Below are positions 17,676-25,803 of a stretch of 64,000 bases of DNA, in pieces. The stretch covers positions 1 through 64,000 of the forward strand of contig NZ_RKLQ01000002.1 of NCBI RefSeq assembly GCF_019599405.1. The letters are read 5' to 3'. The notes beneath the pieces are model-generated. The model ran no database searches. It was not told the origin of the DNA and worked only from the letters and a program-made list of their open reading frames with translations. Position 1 is the first letter of the stretch; each line of letters opens with the position of its first letter. This stretch comes from Haloarcula salinisoli. GTDB lineage: Archaea > Halobacteriota > Halobacteria > Halobacteriales > Haloarculaceae. The position numbers were made by a program, and so were the translations under genes.

Positions 17676-18989
17676 CTACCGCCGATGGACCGTCGCCGTA
17701 ATGTCCTGCTCGGGCCGGAGCGACAGCGAGGGCGTGAACGTGAGCGGGCCGTCGACCTCGACGTCCAGCGCCACTCGGCCCACCATCGTCGCCAGTGCGA
17801 GGGTCAGCTCCCGGCGCGCGAAGTCGGCGCCGATGCAGGCGCGCGGGCCCGCACTGAACGGGATATAGGCGTGGTCGGGTCGCGTCGTGTCTCGCGCCCA
17901 GCGGTCGGGGTCGAAGCGCTCGGGGTCGGTCCAGAACCGCTCGTCGCGGTGGAGCACCCACTGGGGGACAAACAGCTGCGAGCCGGCCGACAGCGTGTAG
18001 CCGTCGAGTGTCACGTCGGTCGTCGCCATCCGGTTGACGCCGGTCGTGGGCGGGTAGAGCCGGAGCGTCTCCCGGACGACGTTGCGGGTCCGGGTGAGCG
18101 CCTCGAACTCCGCAGCCGTCGGTCGGTCACCGTCGACGACCGCGTCGTACTCCGCGACGAGTTCGTCGAGAACGTCCCCGTGGTCGCTCAGCAGGCGCCA
18201 GGCGGACGCGAGCGCGTTCGACGGGGACTCGTGTCCTGCGAGCAACAGCCCGACGAGGTTGTGTCGCACCTCGGCCATCGAGAGGTCGCCCCGCTCGTGG
18301 GCCTCGAGCAGCACCGACAGGACGTCCTCGCCCGCGCCCGCCTCGCGGTCCGCGAGCAGCCCGTCGACGAGCTCGTCGAGTTCGGTCACCGACCGCCGGA
18401 ACCGCCGGTCGGTCGGCGTCGGGACCCAGTCGGGGAGCAACTGGCCCGGCCGGCGGAAGTTCGTCCGGGCGACGAGCGCGTCGGCGGCCGCTATCACCAC
18501 GTCCTCCTCGCCCCGGAGGTCGGCACCGACCAGCGAGTCGGCGAGCAACTGGACCGCGAGCGCTCGCATGGCCGCCGTCAGGTCGAGCCGGTCCCCCTCG
18601 GCCCAGTCGTCGACGAACCGGGCGGTCACCGCGGTCATCCGGTCGCCGTACTGCTGGAGGCGGTCGGGGGTGAACGCGGGGTGGAGCGCGCGCCGGAGTC
18701 GTTTCCACCGGTCGCCCGTCGCCGTCGTCACGGCGTGGTCCTCGATACCCTCGAAGGTCGCCTGCTGTCGCGGGCCGATGGTGAACCGGTCGTGCTGGTC
18801 GACGAGTATCTGTTCGACCAGGTCGGGCCCGCTGACCATGTACAGCGACTGGCCGGGGAACCGTAGCTCGACGAGGTCCCCGTGGTCGGCCCACGATTCC
18901 ATCGCGTCCACCGGGCGCCGCGAGAACGCCCAGCCGTTCCCGACAAGCGGGAGCCCGGGCGGTGTCGGTGGGGAATCAGCCCTGCTCAT
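17676..18989 (-). CDS. Cytochrome P450
   Basis: A 437-residue haem monooxygenase. The N-terminal proline-rich PPGLPLVGNGW, I-helix LLLAGHESPSNA, K-helix ETLRLYPPTTGVNR (ExxR), PERFDPDRW and the haem-binding FSAGPRACIGADFA with the proximal Cys at 385 are all intact. No membrane anchor, so it is soluble. It resembles the CYP174 group described in haloarchaea. The substrate is unknown, and no ferredoxin or reductase gene is adjacent. It lies divergent from a Bat-type regulator (82 bases between starts), which may control it. Confidence 0.93.
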   Translation of the reverse strand: MSRADSPPTPPGLPLVGNGWAFSRRPVDAMESWADHGDLVELRFPGQSLYMVSGPDLVEQILVDQHDRFTIGPRQQATFEGIEDHAVTTATGDRWKRLRRALHPAFTPDRLQQYGDRMTAVTARFVDDWAEGDRLDLTAAMRALAVQLLADSLVGADLRGEEDVVIAAADALVARTNFRRPGQLLPDWVPTPTDRRFRRSVTELDELVDGLLADREAGAGEDVLSVLLEAHERGDLSMAEVRHNLVGLLLAGHESPSNALASAWRLLSDHGDVLDELVAEYDAVVDGDRPTAAEFEALTRTRNVVRETLRLYPPTTGVNRMATTDVTLDGYTLSAGSQLFVPQWVLHRDERFWTDPERFDPDRWARDTTRPDHAYIPFSAGPRACIGADFARRELTLALATMVGRVALDVEVDGPLTFTPSLSLRPEQDITATVHRR

Positions 18990-19040
18990 ACCCGAGCGTT
19001 GGGCCGACGGCCCCGTCGGGTTTCTGTCGAAGCACCTAGC

Positions 19041-19050
19041 TATTTTATTA
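19041..19050 (+). promoter_or_regulatory. TATA box of the Bat-type regulator
   Basis: TATTTTATTA centred 26 bases before the GTG at 19072. This puts the transcription start at the start codon (leaderless) and supports the GTG choice. Confidence 0.65.
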
Positions 19051-19071
19051 CAGCGGCCGTAGCGACCGGCC

Positions 19072-19758
19072 GTGAAGTATCTCGACGTCGAGATACGGCT
19101 CCCCGAGGAGCTGTTACATCCGATGGCCGCCTTCGTCCGTGACTCCGAGGCCGTCAGCTACGAGGAGCTGCTGGCCTGGAACGTCGACCCGTCGGCGGGC
19201 GTCGAGCAGGTGCTGTTCTACGTCGAGGGCGACGCCGACCGCTACCGGGACCAGGTCAGCACGGTCGAGACGATACAGTCGGTGCGGGTCGAGCCCATCG
19301 ACGACCAGTCGCTGCATCTGTGGGCACGCGAGGAGATACGGCCCGAGACCGCGGCCTGGCGGGGGAGTTTCGCGGGGCGTCAGCTCGTGGTCGTCCCCCC
19401 GATTCGGTTCGACGCCGACGCAGCCATGTCGATGACGGTGGTCGGCGACGGCGGCGATATGCAGGCCGCCCTCGCGGCGCTGCCGCCGGCCGTCGACGTG
19501 ACGGTGCGAGAGGTCGGCAGCTACGACCGACGCGGCGGCGGCCTCGCGGGCTCGCTCACCGACCGCCAGCGTCGGGCGCTCGCGACGGCCCACGAGGTCG
19601 GCTACTACGACGTGCCACGGACCGGGACGCTGGCCGACGTGGCCGAGGCGATGAGCTGTGCCCAGAGCACGGCCTCGCTACTCGTGCGGCGGGCCGAGCG
19701 CGACGTCGTCGGGTCGCTGGTTTCCCACCTCCGGACGCCCACGCTCGACCCGGCGTGA
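19072..19758 (+). CDS. Bat-type HTH transcriptional regulator
   Basis: A 228-residue protein with a C-terminal HTH of the bacterio-opsin-activator type: LTDRQRRALATAHEVGYYDVPR, then TLADVAEAMSCAQSTASLLVRRAERDVV, a pattern very common in haloarchaeal regulators. The N-terminal 150 residues are an unnamed sensor-like beta/alpha region (MKYLDVEIRLPEELLHPMAAFV). The GTG start is decided by the TATA box 26 bases upstream. It is divergent from the P450 gene, so control of that gene is a reasonable guess. Confidence 0.87.
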   Translation: MKYLDVEIRLPEELLHPMAAFVRDSEAVSYEELLAWNVDPSAGVEQVLFYVEGDADRYRDQVSTVETIQSVRVEPIDDQSLHLWAREEIRPETAAWRGSFAGRQLVVVPPIRFDADAAMSMTVVGDGGDMQAALAALPPAVDVTVREVGSYDRRGGGLAGSLTDRQRRALATAHEVGYYDVPRTGTLADVAEAMSCAQSTASLLVRRAERDVVGSLVSHLRTPTLDPA

Positions 19759-19862
19759 CCGCCCGCCGAACTGCACGCTTCTGTCCGGCCCGAGTTCCAC
19801 GGACACGCCAGACAGGTACAGCCCTTCGGCGTCCGGTCGCAGAGCTCTGTTCTGTTCACAAA

Positions 19863-19870
19863 ACTTATTA
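19863..19870 (+). promoter_or_regulatory. TATA box of the secreted protein at 19898
   Basis: ACTTATTA in an AT-rich stretch (19858-19890), centred about 31 bases before the ATG; a second candidate ATTAAATA lies at 19872-19879. The bases just before the ATG (TTTTGCA) resemble those before the surface protein at 23227. Confidence 0.5.
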
Positions 19871-19897
19871 CATTAAATATAATATCCAGATTTTGCA

Positions 19898-20713
19898 ATG
19901 AAGCCCTCCAGACAGTCAGTAATCGAACGTGCGAAACGGACAGGGACGCGACGAACTGGCCGCACACTGTTGCTCGTGCTGGCCGCAGTCGTGGGAACGA
20001 CGGTGGCAGTCGCGGGTGGCGCAGCGGCCGTGGACAGCGGTGACGGGCCCGCCAGCGTCCAGACGGCAGACGGTGACGAGGCGACGCCGGCGTTCGGGGA
20101 GAACGTCTACATGGGCGAGCGCGGCGAGCCAGTCGACCTCACCATCGACGTGGGCGAGACCGACGTCGCGACGCTGCAGGTCGGCCTCACTAGCGAGCAC
20201 AACTACTCCGCCACCGCCGAGGTGACAGACCAGAACGGCGACGGGACCGTCGTCGTCACCTTCGACAGCGGCGCGGCCGGCAGCGACGGTGAGGTCCTCT
20301 TCGCGCCCGAGGAAGACGATGCGGTGGGCAACGTCTCCCAGGCCGGCGAGTTCGCCGGAGCCAACGAGTCGACCGGCAGCGACGTCCTCGAGGCAGGCGA
20401 GTACAACCTACTTCTCAAATCGGGCGAGAAGAACGCGTCCCAGCTCGCGGCCGACGACGCCGACGAGCGAGCGACGCTGTCGCTGTCGGTGAGCCAGAGT
20501 GACACGGACACGCCGACCGACACGGACACGCCAGCTGACACGGACACGCCAACCGACACGGACACGCCTACCGACACGGACACGCCGACCAACGACGGGA
20601 CGGGGATGCAGACCGAGACCGGAACGTCCGGCGGCTCCGGCCCCGGCTTCGGTGTCCTCGGGGCGCTCGTGGGGATAGTCGCGGTCGCGCTACTCGCCCG
20701 ACGGTCAGTCTGA
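19898..20713 (+). CDS. Secreted PGF-CTERM surface protein
   Basis: 271 residues. A signal peptide (TLLLVLAAVVGTTVAVAGGAAAV, residues 23-45) is followed by an acidic, beta-rich domain (MGERGEPVDLTIDVGETDVATLQVGL... EAGEYNLLLKSGEK) of the type repeated in haloarchaeal S-layer-like proteins. Then come a Thr/Asp tether with six tandem DTDTP units (18-bp repeats at about 20500-20590, probable O-glycosylation) and a C-terminal sorting signal, GSGPGFGV plus hydrophobic helix plus RRSV. The PGF-CTERM signal marks it for archaeosortase A cleavage and lipid attachment. Its ligand or role is unknown. Confidence 0.85.
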   Translation: MKPSRQSVIERAKRTGTRRTGRTLLLVLAAVVGTTVAVAGGAAAVDSGDGPASVQTADGDEATPAFGENVYMGERGEPVDLTIDVGETDVATLQVGLTSEHNYSATAEVTDQNGDGTVVVTFDSGAAGSDGEVLFAPEEDDAVGNVSQAGEFAGANESTGSDVLEAGEYNLLLKSGEKNASQLAADDADERATLSLSVSQSDTDTPTDTDTPADTDTPTDTDTPTDTDTPTNDGTGMQTETGTSGGSGPGFGVLGALVGIVAVALLARRSV

Positions 20714-20810
20714 CCGACGCCCGCCGAGCCGCTCTCCCGCCCGCCGCCACAGCGCATATTCGTCGGAGTCCGGGCGCGGTGACGGTCCACCGGGGAACCC
20801 CGGCGTGTAG

Positions 20811-20819
20811 TTTTAAATA
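20811..20819 (+). promoter_or_regulatory. TATA box of the gene at 20844
   Basis: TTTTAAATA, centred 29 bases before the ATG of the acidic duplicated protein. This spacing suits a leaderless transcript. Confidence 0.65.
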
Positions 20820-20843
20820 CTACATAGCCGTCCCGAAAACAAG

Positions 20844-21980
20844 ATGGGCATTTTCGACGTACTCCGGGCGCTGTTCGGCGGTGGACAGCCGACAGCAGAC
20901 GACGGGAGAACGGAGCCGACCGACGACGAAAGCGCGACGACACCCGACGACGACGGGGCGGAGTCGACCGACGACGGCGGATTCAGGATACCGGAAAACA
21001 CCACGCGGGACGAGCGCGTCCCCTTTGGCGCACTGGCGGCCACGAACCGGGCGGAGCTCCACGAGAACGCCGAGGAGTTCGCCGAGTTCTGGAGCGAGTA
21101 CGAGCTGGATTTTACACCGTCGTCGATACCGGACGTCGATGCGATGGTCGCGACACAGCAAGAGCGCGCGAACTACCTCTCGATAGACCTCGGCGACGGC
21201 TACGAGGGAGCGGTGGCGCCCATGGCCAGCGAACCGGCCGCGTACTTCGGCGAGGTGATGGTGCGCAACTACGATGCCGAGTGGACCTTCGACGAGGACT
21301 TCGGGTGGGCACTCCAGTTCGGCAACGGCCAGATAGTCAATATCTTCAAGACCGCCCATCAGGCCCTCGAGGGCGACCCACCCTTCGTCATGCTCCACGA
21401 CACGTTCGTCGAGGACGTCGGACTGGACGGCGACCTGCTCGACACAGATGGCGGGCGCGCCGCGGTCATGGACGTCGACGAGGGTATCGACCCCGACGAT
21501 TTCGACGACGAGGCGATAGCGGCGGCCGCCGGCGAGCGGGACGCCGAGGAGCTAATCGAGGACGTTCGAGGCGACGCCGAGGACCACGTCGAGGCGTGGC
21601 CGGCCTACGAGTTCGACTACTCCGTCGAGTCGCTCGAGCGGCTGGACGAACTCGTCACAGCGGAGTTCTCCGGGCCGGCCTTTGCCGACGCCGAGGTCGG
21701 GTCGACCGACGACGAGGCCTCGATACTGCTGACTGCTCACACGGTCAATGCCGGGTCCTACTTCGGTGAGGTGCTCCGTCGCGAACTCGGCGGGTCGTGG
21801 CGTCACACGGAGACGGACGGGTTGCAACTCGAACTCCCAGTCTCGGACGGTGCGGCGCGTGTCAGCCCGATTGCGATGGCCGAGTCCTGCCTGGCCGGTG
21901 ACGATACGTTCACCGACAGATACGCGGGCGTCCGCGAGGTCCTCGACGAGGTCGGAGAGCAGCTAGAGAGCGGGGACTGA
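20844..21980 (+). CDS. Acidic protein with an internal duplication, unknown function
   Basis: 378 residues, no signal peptide. After an amphipathic start (MGIFDVLRALFGGG) and an Asp/Thr-rich linker, two similar halves follow. The first, near residues 65-190, has AEFWSEYELDF, EPAAYFGEVMVRNYDAEW, ALQFGNGQIVNIFKTAHQALEGD. The second, near 240-375, has EAWPAYEFDYS, NAGSYFGEVLRRELGGSW, LQLELPVSDGAARVSPIAMAESCLAGDD. The shared YFGEV...W...L/Q pattern and the order of elements point to a duplicated fold like that of uncharacterised bacterial DUF3806-type proteins, without certainty. I cannot assign a function. Confidence 0.75.
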   Translation: MGIFDVLRALFGGGQPTADDGRTEPTDDESATTPDDDGAESTDDGGFRIPENTTRDERVPFGALAATNRAELHENAEEFAEFWSEYELDFTPSSIPDVDAMVATQQERANYLSIDLGDGYEGAVAPMASEPAAYFGEVMVRNYDAEWTFDEDFGWALQFGNGQIVNIFKTAHQALEGDPPFVMLHDTFVEDVGLDGDLLDTDGGRAAVMDVDEGIDPDDFDDEAIAAAAGERDAEELIEDVRGDAEDHVEAWPAYEFDYSVESLERLDELVTAEFSGPAFADAEVGSTDDEASILLTAHTVNAGSYFGEVLRRELGGSWRHTETDGLQLELPVSDGAARVSPIAMAESCLAGDDTFTDRYAGVREVLDEVGEQLESGD

Positions 21981-22018
21981 ACCCAACGGCTTTTGTCCCG
22001 ACAGTCCAACTGCCGACA

Positions 22019-22900
22019 ATGAGTCGTTCGCGAAAGCCCGACTGGCTCAAGACGGCGCCGCCGTCGGGCGAGCGGTTCACGGATATCAAGCGGAGCCTCC
22101 GCGAGCGGGACCTCCATACGGTCTGTGAGGAGGCCAACTGCCCGAACATGGGCGAGTGCTGGAGCGGCGAGTCGGGCCCCGGGACGGCGACGTTCATGCT
22201 GATGGGCGACCGCTGCTCGCGGGGGTGTAACTTCTGTGACGTCGAGACGGGCGGCATGGAGGCGCTGGACAAAGAGGAACCCGCAAACGTCGCCGACGCC
22301 GTCGCCGACATCGGCCTCGATTACGTCGTCCTGACCAGCGTCGACCGCGACGACCTCCCCGACCAGGGGGCGGGCCACTTCGCCGAGACCATCCGGGAGA
22401 TAAAGCGGCGCGATTCCGATATTCTCGTCGAGTGTCTGATTCCCGATTTCCGGGGCGAGCCCGACCTCGTCCGGAAGATAATCGACGCCGAGCCGGACGT
22501 GCTGGCTCACAACATCGAGACCGTAGATAGGTTACAGTGGCCGGTCCGGGACCGGCGGGCGGGCTACGAGCAGTCACTGTCCGTGCTCCGGCAGGCGAGT
22601 CGGGAGAGCGATATCTTCACCAAGACCAGTCTCATGCTGGGCGTCGGCGAATACGCCCACGAGGTGTACCAGACCCTCTCGGACCTGCGACAGGTCAGCA
22701 CCGATATCGTCACCTTCGGCCAGTATCTCCAGCCCTCGCGGTCGCATCTGGAAGTCTCGGAGTACGTCCATCCCGACGTCTTCGACACCTGGCAGCGGGT
22801 GGCCGAGGAGGAGTTCGACTTCCAGTACTGCGCCTCTGGCCCGATGGTCCGGTCGTCCTATCGGGCCGGGGAGCTTTTTGTCGAGAGCCAGCTCGCGTAG
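22019..22900 (+). CDS. lipA: Lipoyl synthase
   Basis: A radical-SAM enzyme that inserts two sulphurs into an octanoyl group bound to a lipoyl domain. 293 residues, close to the family length. The auxiliary cluster Cys are 36, 41 and 47 (VCEEANCPNMGEC), the radical-SAM Cys 66, 70 and 73 (CSRGCNFC), and the C-terminal RSSYRAGE contains the Ser that ligates the auxiliary cluster. LTSVDRDDLPDQGA and HNIETVDRLQ are also typical. Its likely client in this window is the E2 protein encoded at 30761 (lipoyl Lys 42). No lipB or lplA gene is adjacent. Confidence 0.96.
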   Translation: MSRSRKPDWLKTAPPSGERFTDIKRSLRERDLHTVCEEANCPNMGECWSGESGPGTATFMLMGDRCSRGCNFCDVETGGMEALDKEEPANVADAVADIGLDYVVLTSVDRDDLPDQGAGHFAETIREIKRRDSDILVECLIPDFRGEPDLVRKIIDAEPDVLAHNIETVDRLQWPVRDRRAGYEQSLSVLRQASRESDIFTKTSLMLGVGEYAHEVYQTLSDLRQVSTDIVTFGQYLQPSRSHLEVSEYVHPDVFDTWQRVAEEEFDFQYCASGPMVRSSYRAGELFVESQLA

Positions 22901-23192
22901 CGACCTCGGGTCCGAACGAGAATCGACGGCGAAGCGTACGAGAGCAAGCTTGCGTCGGGAACAGGGGAGCATCGCAGGGCAACCGGCAGTCTGTCGAGAC
23001 ACGGAGCCATCTCGCACCGCTGACCCAGATGTGCCGCTCGCGCCGAAACGCCGAAATTTTCGACGGTGCAGGGATTTACCGGCGGCGAAGTGAAAGAAAG
23101 GTAACGTTGCAGCGAGTTTACTTGCAAACTACCCGCTCGGAGCCTCTCTTACCTTCTATATAATGCAATATTGTGCGCCAGTTTACACAAAG
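22901..23192. other. Intergenic region upstream of the surface protein
   Basis: About 290 bases without a supported gene. The first half is GC-rich. The second half (23095-23190) becomes AT-rich and contains ATATAATGCAATA near 23157-23170, which may be an extra upstream promoter element. Confidence 0.45.
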
Positions 23193-23200
23193 AATTTATG
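23193..23200 (+). promoter_or_regulatory. TATA box of the surface protein
   Basis: AATTTATG centred 30 bases before the ATG at 23227, in a strongly AT-rich block that contrasts with the GC-rich genes around it. Confidence 0.6.
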
Positions 23201-23226
23201 CAAATTACTTGAATTTTTGATTTGCA

Positions 23227-25266
23227 ATGTCGAAAGAAAGCTCTCCAAAACGCGCCATCGGCTGGCGTACTGCCCTTTCGAAGGGCAGCGTGTTCCTCAC
23301 GACACTGCTTGCAGTCGTGGGGTTGACAGTCGCGGCAGCCGGCGGCGCAGTTGCCCTCCAGTCAGACGGTGAACCGGTCAATTCAGAGACCACCTACTAC
23401 ACCGGACAGGCGGTCACCGTTGACGGCCTTGACGCAAACGAGACGTATCGTGTCCGACAAGTGAACGCCGACGACGAGCCCGGAACGCTCCAACGCGTGC
23501 TTGAAAACAACGCGGGTACCATCGAGTTCACGCTCGACGGCACCCTCTCCGAGGGCGAGTTCGTCATCGTCAACGAGAGTGGGTTCGTCGTTCCGGTCGA
23601 CCAGGGGACTGCGGAGACCCCGCTGAGCCCCAGCCCGTCGCACACCCGATCTGCTGCCTTCGAAGTCGTCACGCAGGACCTGTCGACCGAGTTCGAGGAC
23701 CAGTCGACCAGCAACGATGGCACGGCAGCCACCGTAGAGTACGAGATTAGCTCCGACGTCCGGAACAACTACGCTGTGAACGTCTCCGCCGACGGACTGA
23801 ACGTTGACGACCTCAACGGCATCTTCGGCGACGCGAACACTACGCAAGAGTACCCCGACGAAGACACGGTCACGGTCAACCGCGGCACCACCGCCGAGGG
23901 GACCTACGACCTCGACTTCACGAACATCAGCGCCGACACCTACACGTTCGAAGTGAGCGTGACGGACGCCGATGCCTCCGACTCCGAGACCATCGAGGTC
24001 ACGGACACGGGCGACGCCCACCAGCCGGACGGCGAACCGCTCAGTTCCGACTCCACCTACTACACCGGACAGGCGGTCACCGTTGACGGCCTTGACGCAA
24101 ACGAGGCGTATGGTGTCCGACAAGTGAACGCCGACGACGAGCCCAGAAGGCTCCAGCGCGTGCTTGAAACCGACGCGGGTACCGTCGAGTTCACGCTCGA
24201 CGGCGCCCTCTCCGAGGGGGAATTCGTCATCGTCAACCAGGATGGATTCGTCGTTCCGGTCGACCAGGGGACTGCGGAGACCCCGCTGAGCGCCAGCGCG
24301 TCGCACACCCGATCTGCTGCCTTCGAAGTCATCACGCAGGACCTGTCGACCGAGTTCGAGGACCAGTCGACCAGCAACGATGGCACGGCAGCCACCGTGG
24401 AGTACGAGATCAGCTCCACCGTCCGGAGCAAATACGCTGTGAACGTCTCCGCCGACGGACTGGATGTTGACGACCTCAACGACATCTTCGGCGACGCGAA
24501 CACTACGCAAGAGTACCCCGACGAAGATACGGTCACGGTCAACCGCGGCACCACCGCCGAGGGGACCTACGACCTCGACTTCACGAACATCAGCGCCGAC
24601 ACCTACACGTTCGAAACGAACGTGACGGACGCCGACGCCTCCGACTCCGAGACCATCGAGGTCACGCACGGTGAGGCCGGCACGGAGGCCAGTCTCGACT
24701 ACGAGGGAGACACCCTCAACGTCAAGAACACCGGCGGCCAGACGATTTCCGGGAACACGACGCTCGATCCCGGTACCGTACTGTCGGTCCGTATCGAGAG
24801 CACCGACGACACCGACCAGTTCGTCTTCGAGTCCGAGGCGATGGTTCAGGAGGACGGTAGCTTCAGCGTCACAGGGGACTTCTCCGAGTACGACTCCGGC
24901 ACCGAGTTCGAAGTGACCGTCCTCGACGGTGACACCGAGCTGACTTCCGCCGACGGCGAAGTGGTGGCACCGACACACCTCGTGTACGACGGTGACACCC
25001 TCAACGTCCAGAACTCGGACAATCAGACGGTCTCCGGGAACACGACGCTCGATTCCGGAACTGAGCTGACGGTCCGTATCCAGAGTACCGACGACACCGA
25101 CCAGTTCGTCTTCGAGTCCGAGACGACCGTCCAGGACGACCACAGCTTCAGTGTCAGCCAGGACTTCTCCAGCGCCGAGCCGGGTACCGAGTTCGAGGTG
25201 ATCGTCCTCGACGGTGACACCGAACTGACTACCGCCGAGGGGGAGGTCGCCGAGAACGAAACCTAG
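23227..25266 (+). CDS. Repeat-built S-layer-like surface protein (prematurely stopped)
   Basis: 679 residues up to a TAG. A signal peptide (SVFLTTLLAVVGLTVAAAGGAVAL) precedes two nearly identical 221-residue units (663-bp direct repeats starting at 23365 and 24028, each with YYTGQAVTVDGLDANE, FVVPVDQGTAETPLS and DFTNISADTYTFE). Two BGTF-like units of about 95 residues follow (GDTLNV.N...TISGNTTL, TDDTDQFVFESE, GTEFEVTVLDGDTEL). Many N-x-S/T sites suit N-glycosylation. The same frame continues beyond the TAG for 178 codons with coherent protein (next entry), so this is probably a 5' part of a decayed or variable gene. The C-terminal anchor is not in this part. Confidence 0.85.
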   Translation: MSKESSPKRAIGWRTALSKGSVFLTTLLAVVGLTVAAAGGAVALQSDGEPVNSETTYYTGQAVTVDGLDANETYRVRQVNADDEPGTLQRVLENNAGTIEFTLDGTLSEGEFVIVNESGFVVPVDQGTAETPLSPSPSHTRSAAFEVVTQDLSTEFEDQSTSNDGTAATVEYEISSDVRNNYAVNVSADGLNVDDLNGIFGDANTTQEYPDEDTVTVNRGTTAEGTYDLDFTNISADTYTFEVSVTDADASDSETIEVTDTGDAHQPDGEPLSSDSTYYTGQAVTVDGLDANEAYGVRQVNADDEPRRLQRVLETDAGTVEFTLDGALSEGEFVIVNQDGFVVPVDQGTAETPLSASASHTRSAAFEVITQDLSTEFEDQSTSNDGTAATVEYEISSTVRSKYAVNVSADGLDVDDLNDIFGDANTTQEYPDEDTVTVNRGTTAEGTYDLDFTNISADTYTFETNVTDADASDSETIEVTHGEAGTEASLDYEGDTLNVKNTGGQTISGNTTLDPGTVLSVRIESTDDTDQFVFESEAMVQEDGSFSVTGDFSEYDSGTEFEVTVLDGDTELTSADGEVVAPTHLVYDGDTLNVQNSDNQTVSGNTTLDSGTELTVRIQSTDDTDQFVFESETTVQDDHSFSVSQDFSSAEPGTEFEVIVLDGDTELTTAEGEVAENET

Positions 25267-25803
25267 AACAACGAAACGGGCGGGAGCAGCACGCTCTCGA
25301 TGACGGCCACGTCGAACCCGACCCTCGACGGGACCGTCCGCGTGCAGTTCACCGTCGAGAACACCGGGAGGGAGACCACCCCGGTGATCGTCAACGCCAG
25401 TGACGTGGTCGCGCCGGACGCGCTGTCGCTCAGCAACCACTCGAGCCAGGGCGGCGTCTGACGAGCGTCCGCACACACGTGGCTGTTCCAGGACCTCGAA
25501 CCCGACGAGAGCGTGACGGCATCCGTCGACGTCGCGGTCGATTCGAACGCCAGCGACCATACCGTGACCGGCACGGCAAGCGGGAACGGCCAGACGGTGT
25601 CGGCGACTACAACGGTCGACCGCGACGGGCTGGCGACGGTCCAGGCGGTCGACAGTAACGATGACGATACCCTCGACAACGCCGAGGTCGTCCAGCCGAT
25701 CAACAGCTGGCGAAGCGACGACCCGGTCGGCGACTCCAACGAGACCATCACGAACGACGAGAGACGGGAGATAATCAACCTCTGGGAGCAGGGAGGCGCC
25801 TGA
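25267..25803 (+). pseudogene. In-frame continuation of the surface protein, with a second stop (TGA 25459-25461)
   Basis: Same frame as 23227. After the TAG (25264-25266) it reads a NEW3/CARDB-like domain (FTVENTGRETTPVIVNASDV...), then TGA, then RASAHTWLFQDLEPDESVTASVDVAV, and ends in a dockerin-like tail (VDSNDDDTLDNAEVVQPINSW... ITNDERREIINLWEQG). The next gene has GGVWRDDRSWLFQSVEAGGSV where this one has GGV-stop-RASAHTWLFQDLEPDESV, so the TGA replaces a conserved Trp (TGG). The last 96 codons could be translated from an internal start at 25513. Its stop overlaps the next start (TGATG, 25801-25805), so they once formed one operon. Confidence 0.75.

Noticed and set aside
20500-20590. CRISPR-like 18-bp repeats
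   Set aside because: They are in frame and encode the DTDTPT tether of a surface protein.
25459-25461. TGA read as selenocysteine
   Set aside because: Haloarchaea are not known to have the selenocysteine machinery, no SECIS-like hairpin is evident, and the paralogue has Trp at this place.
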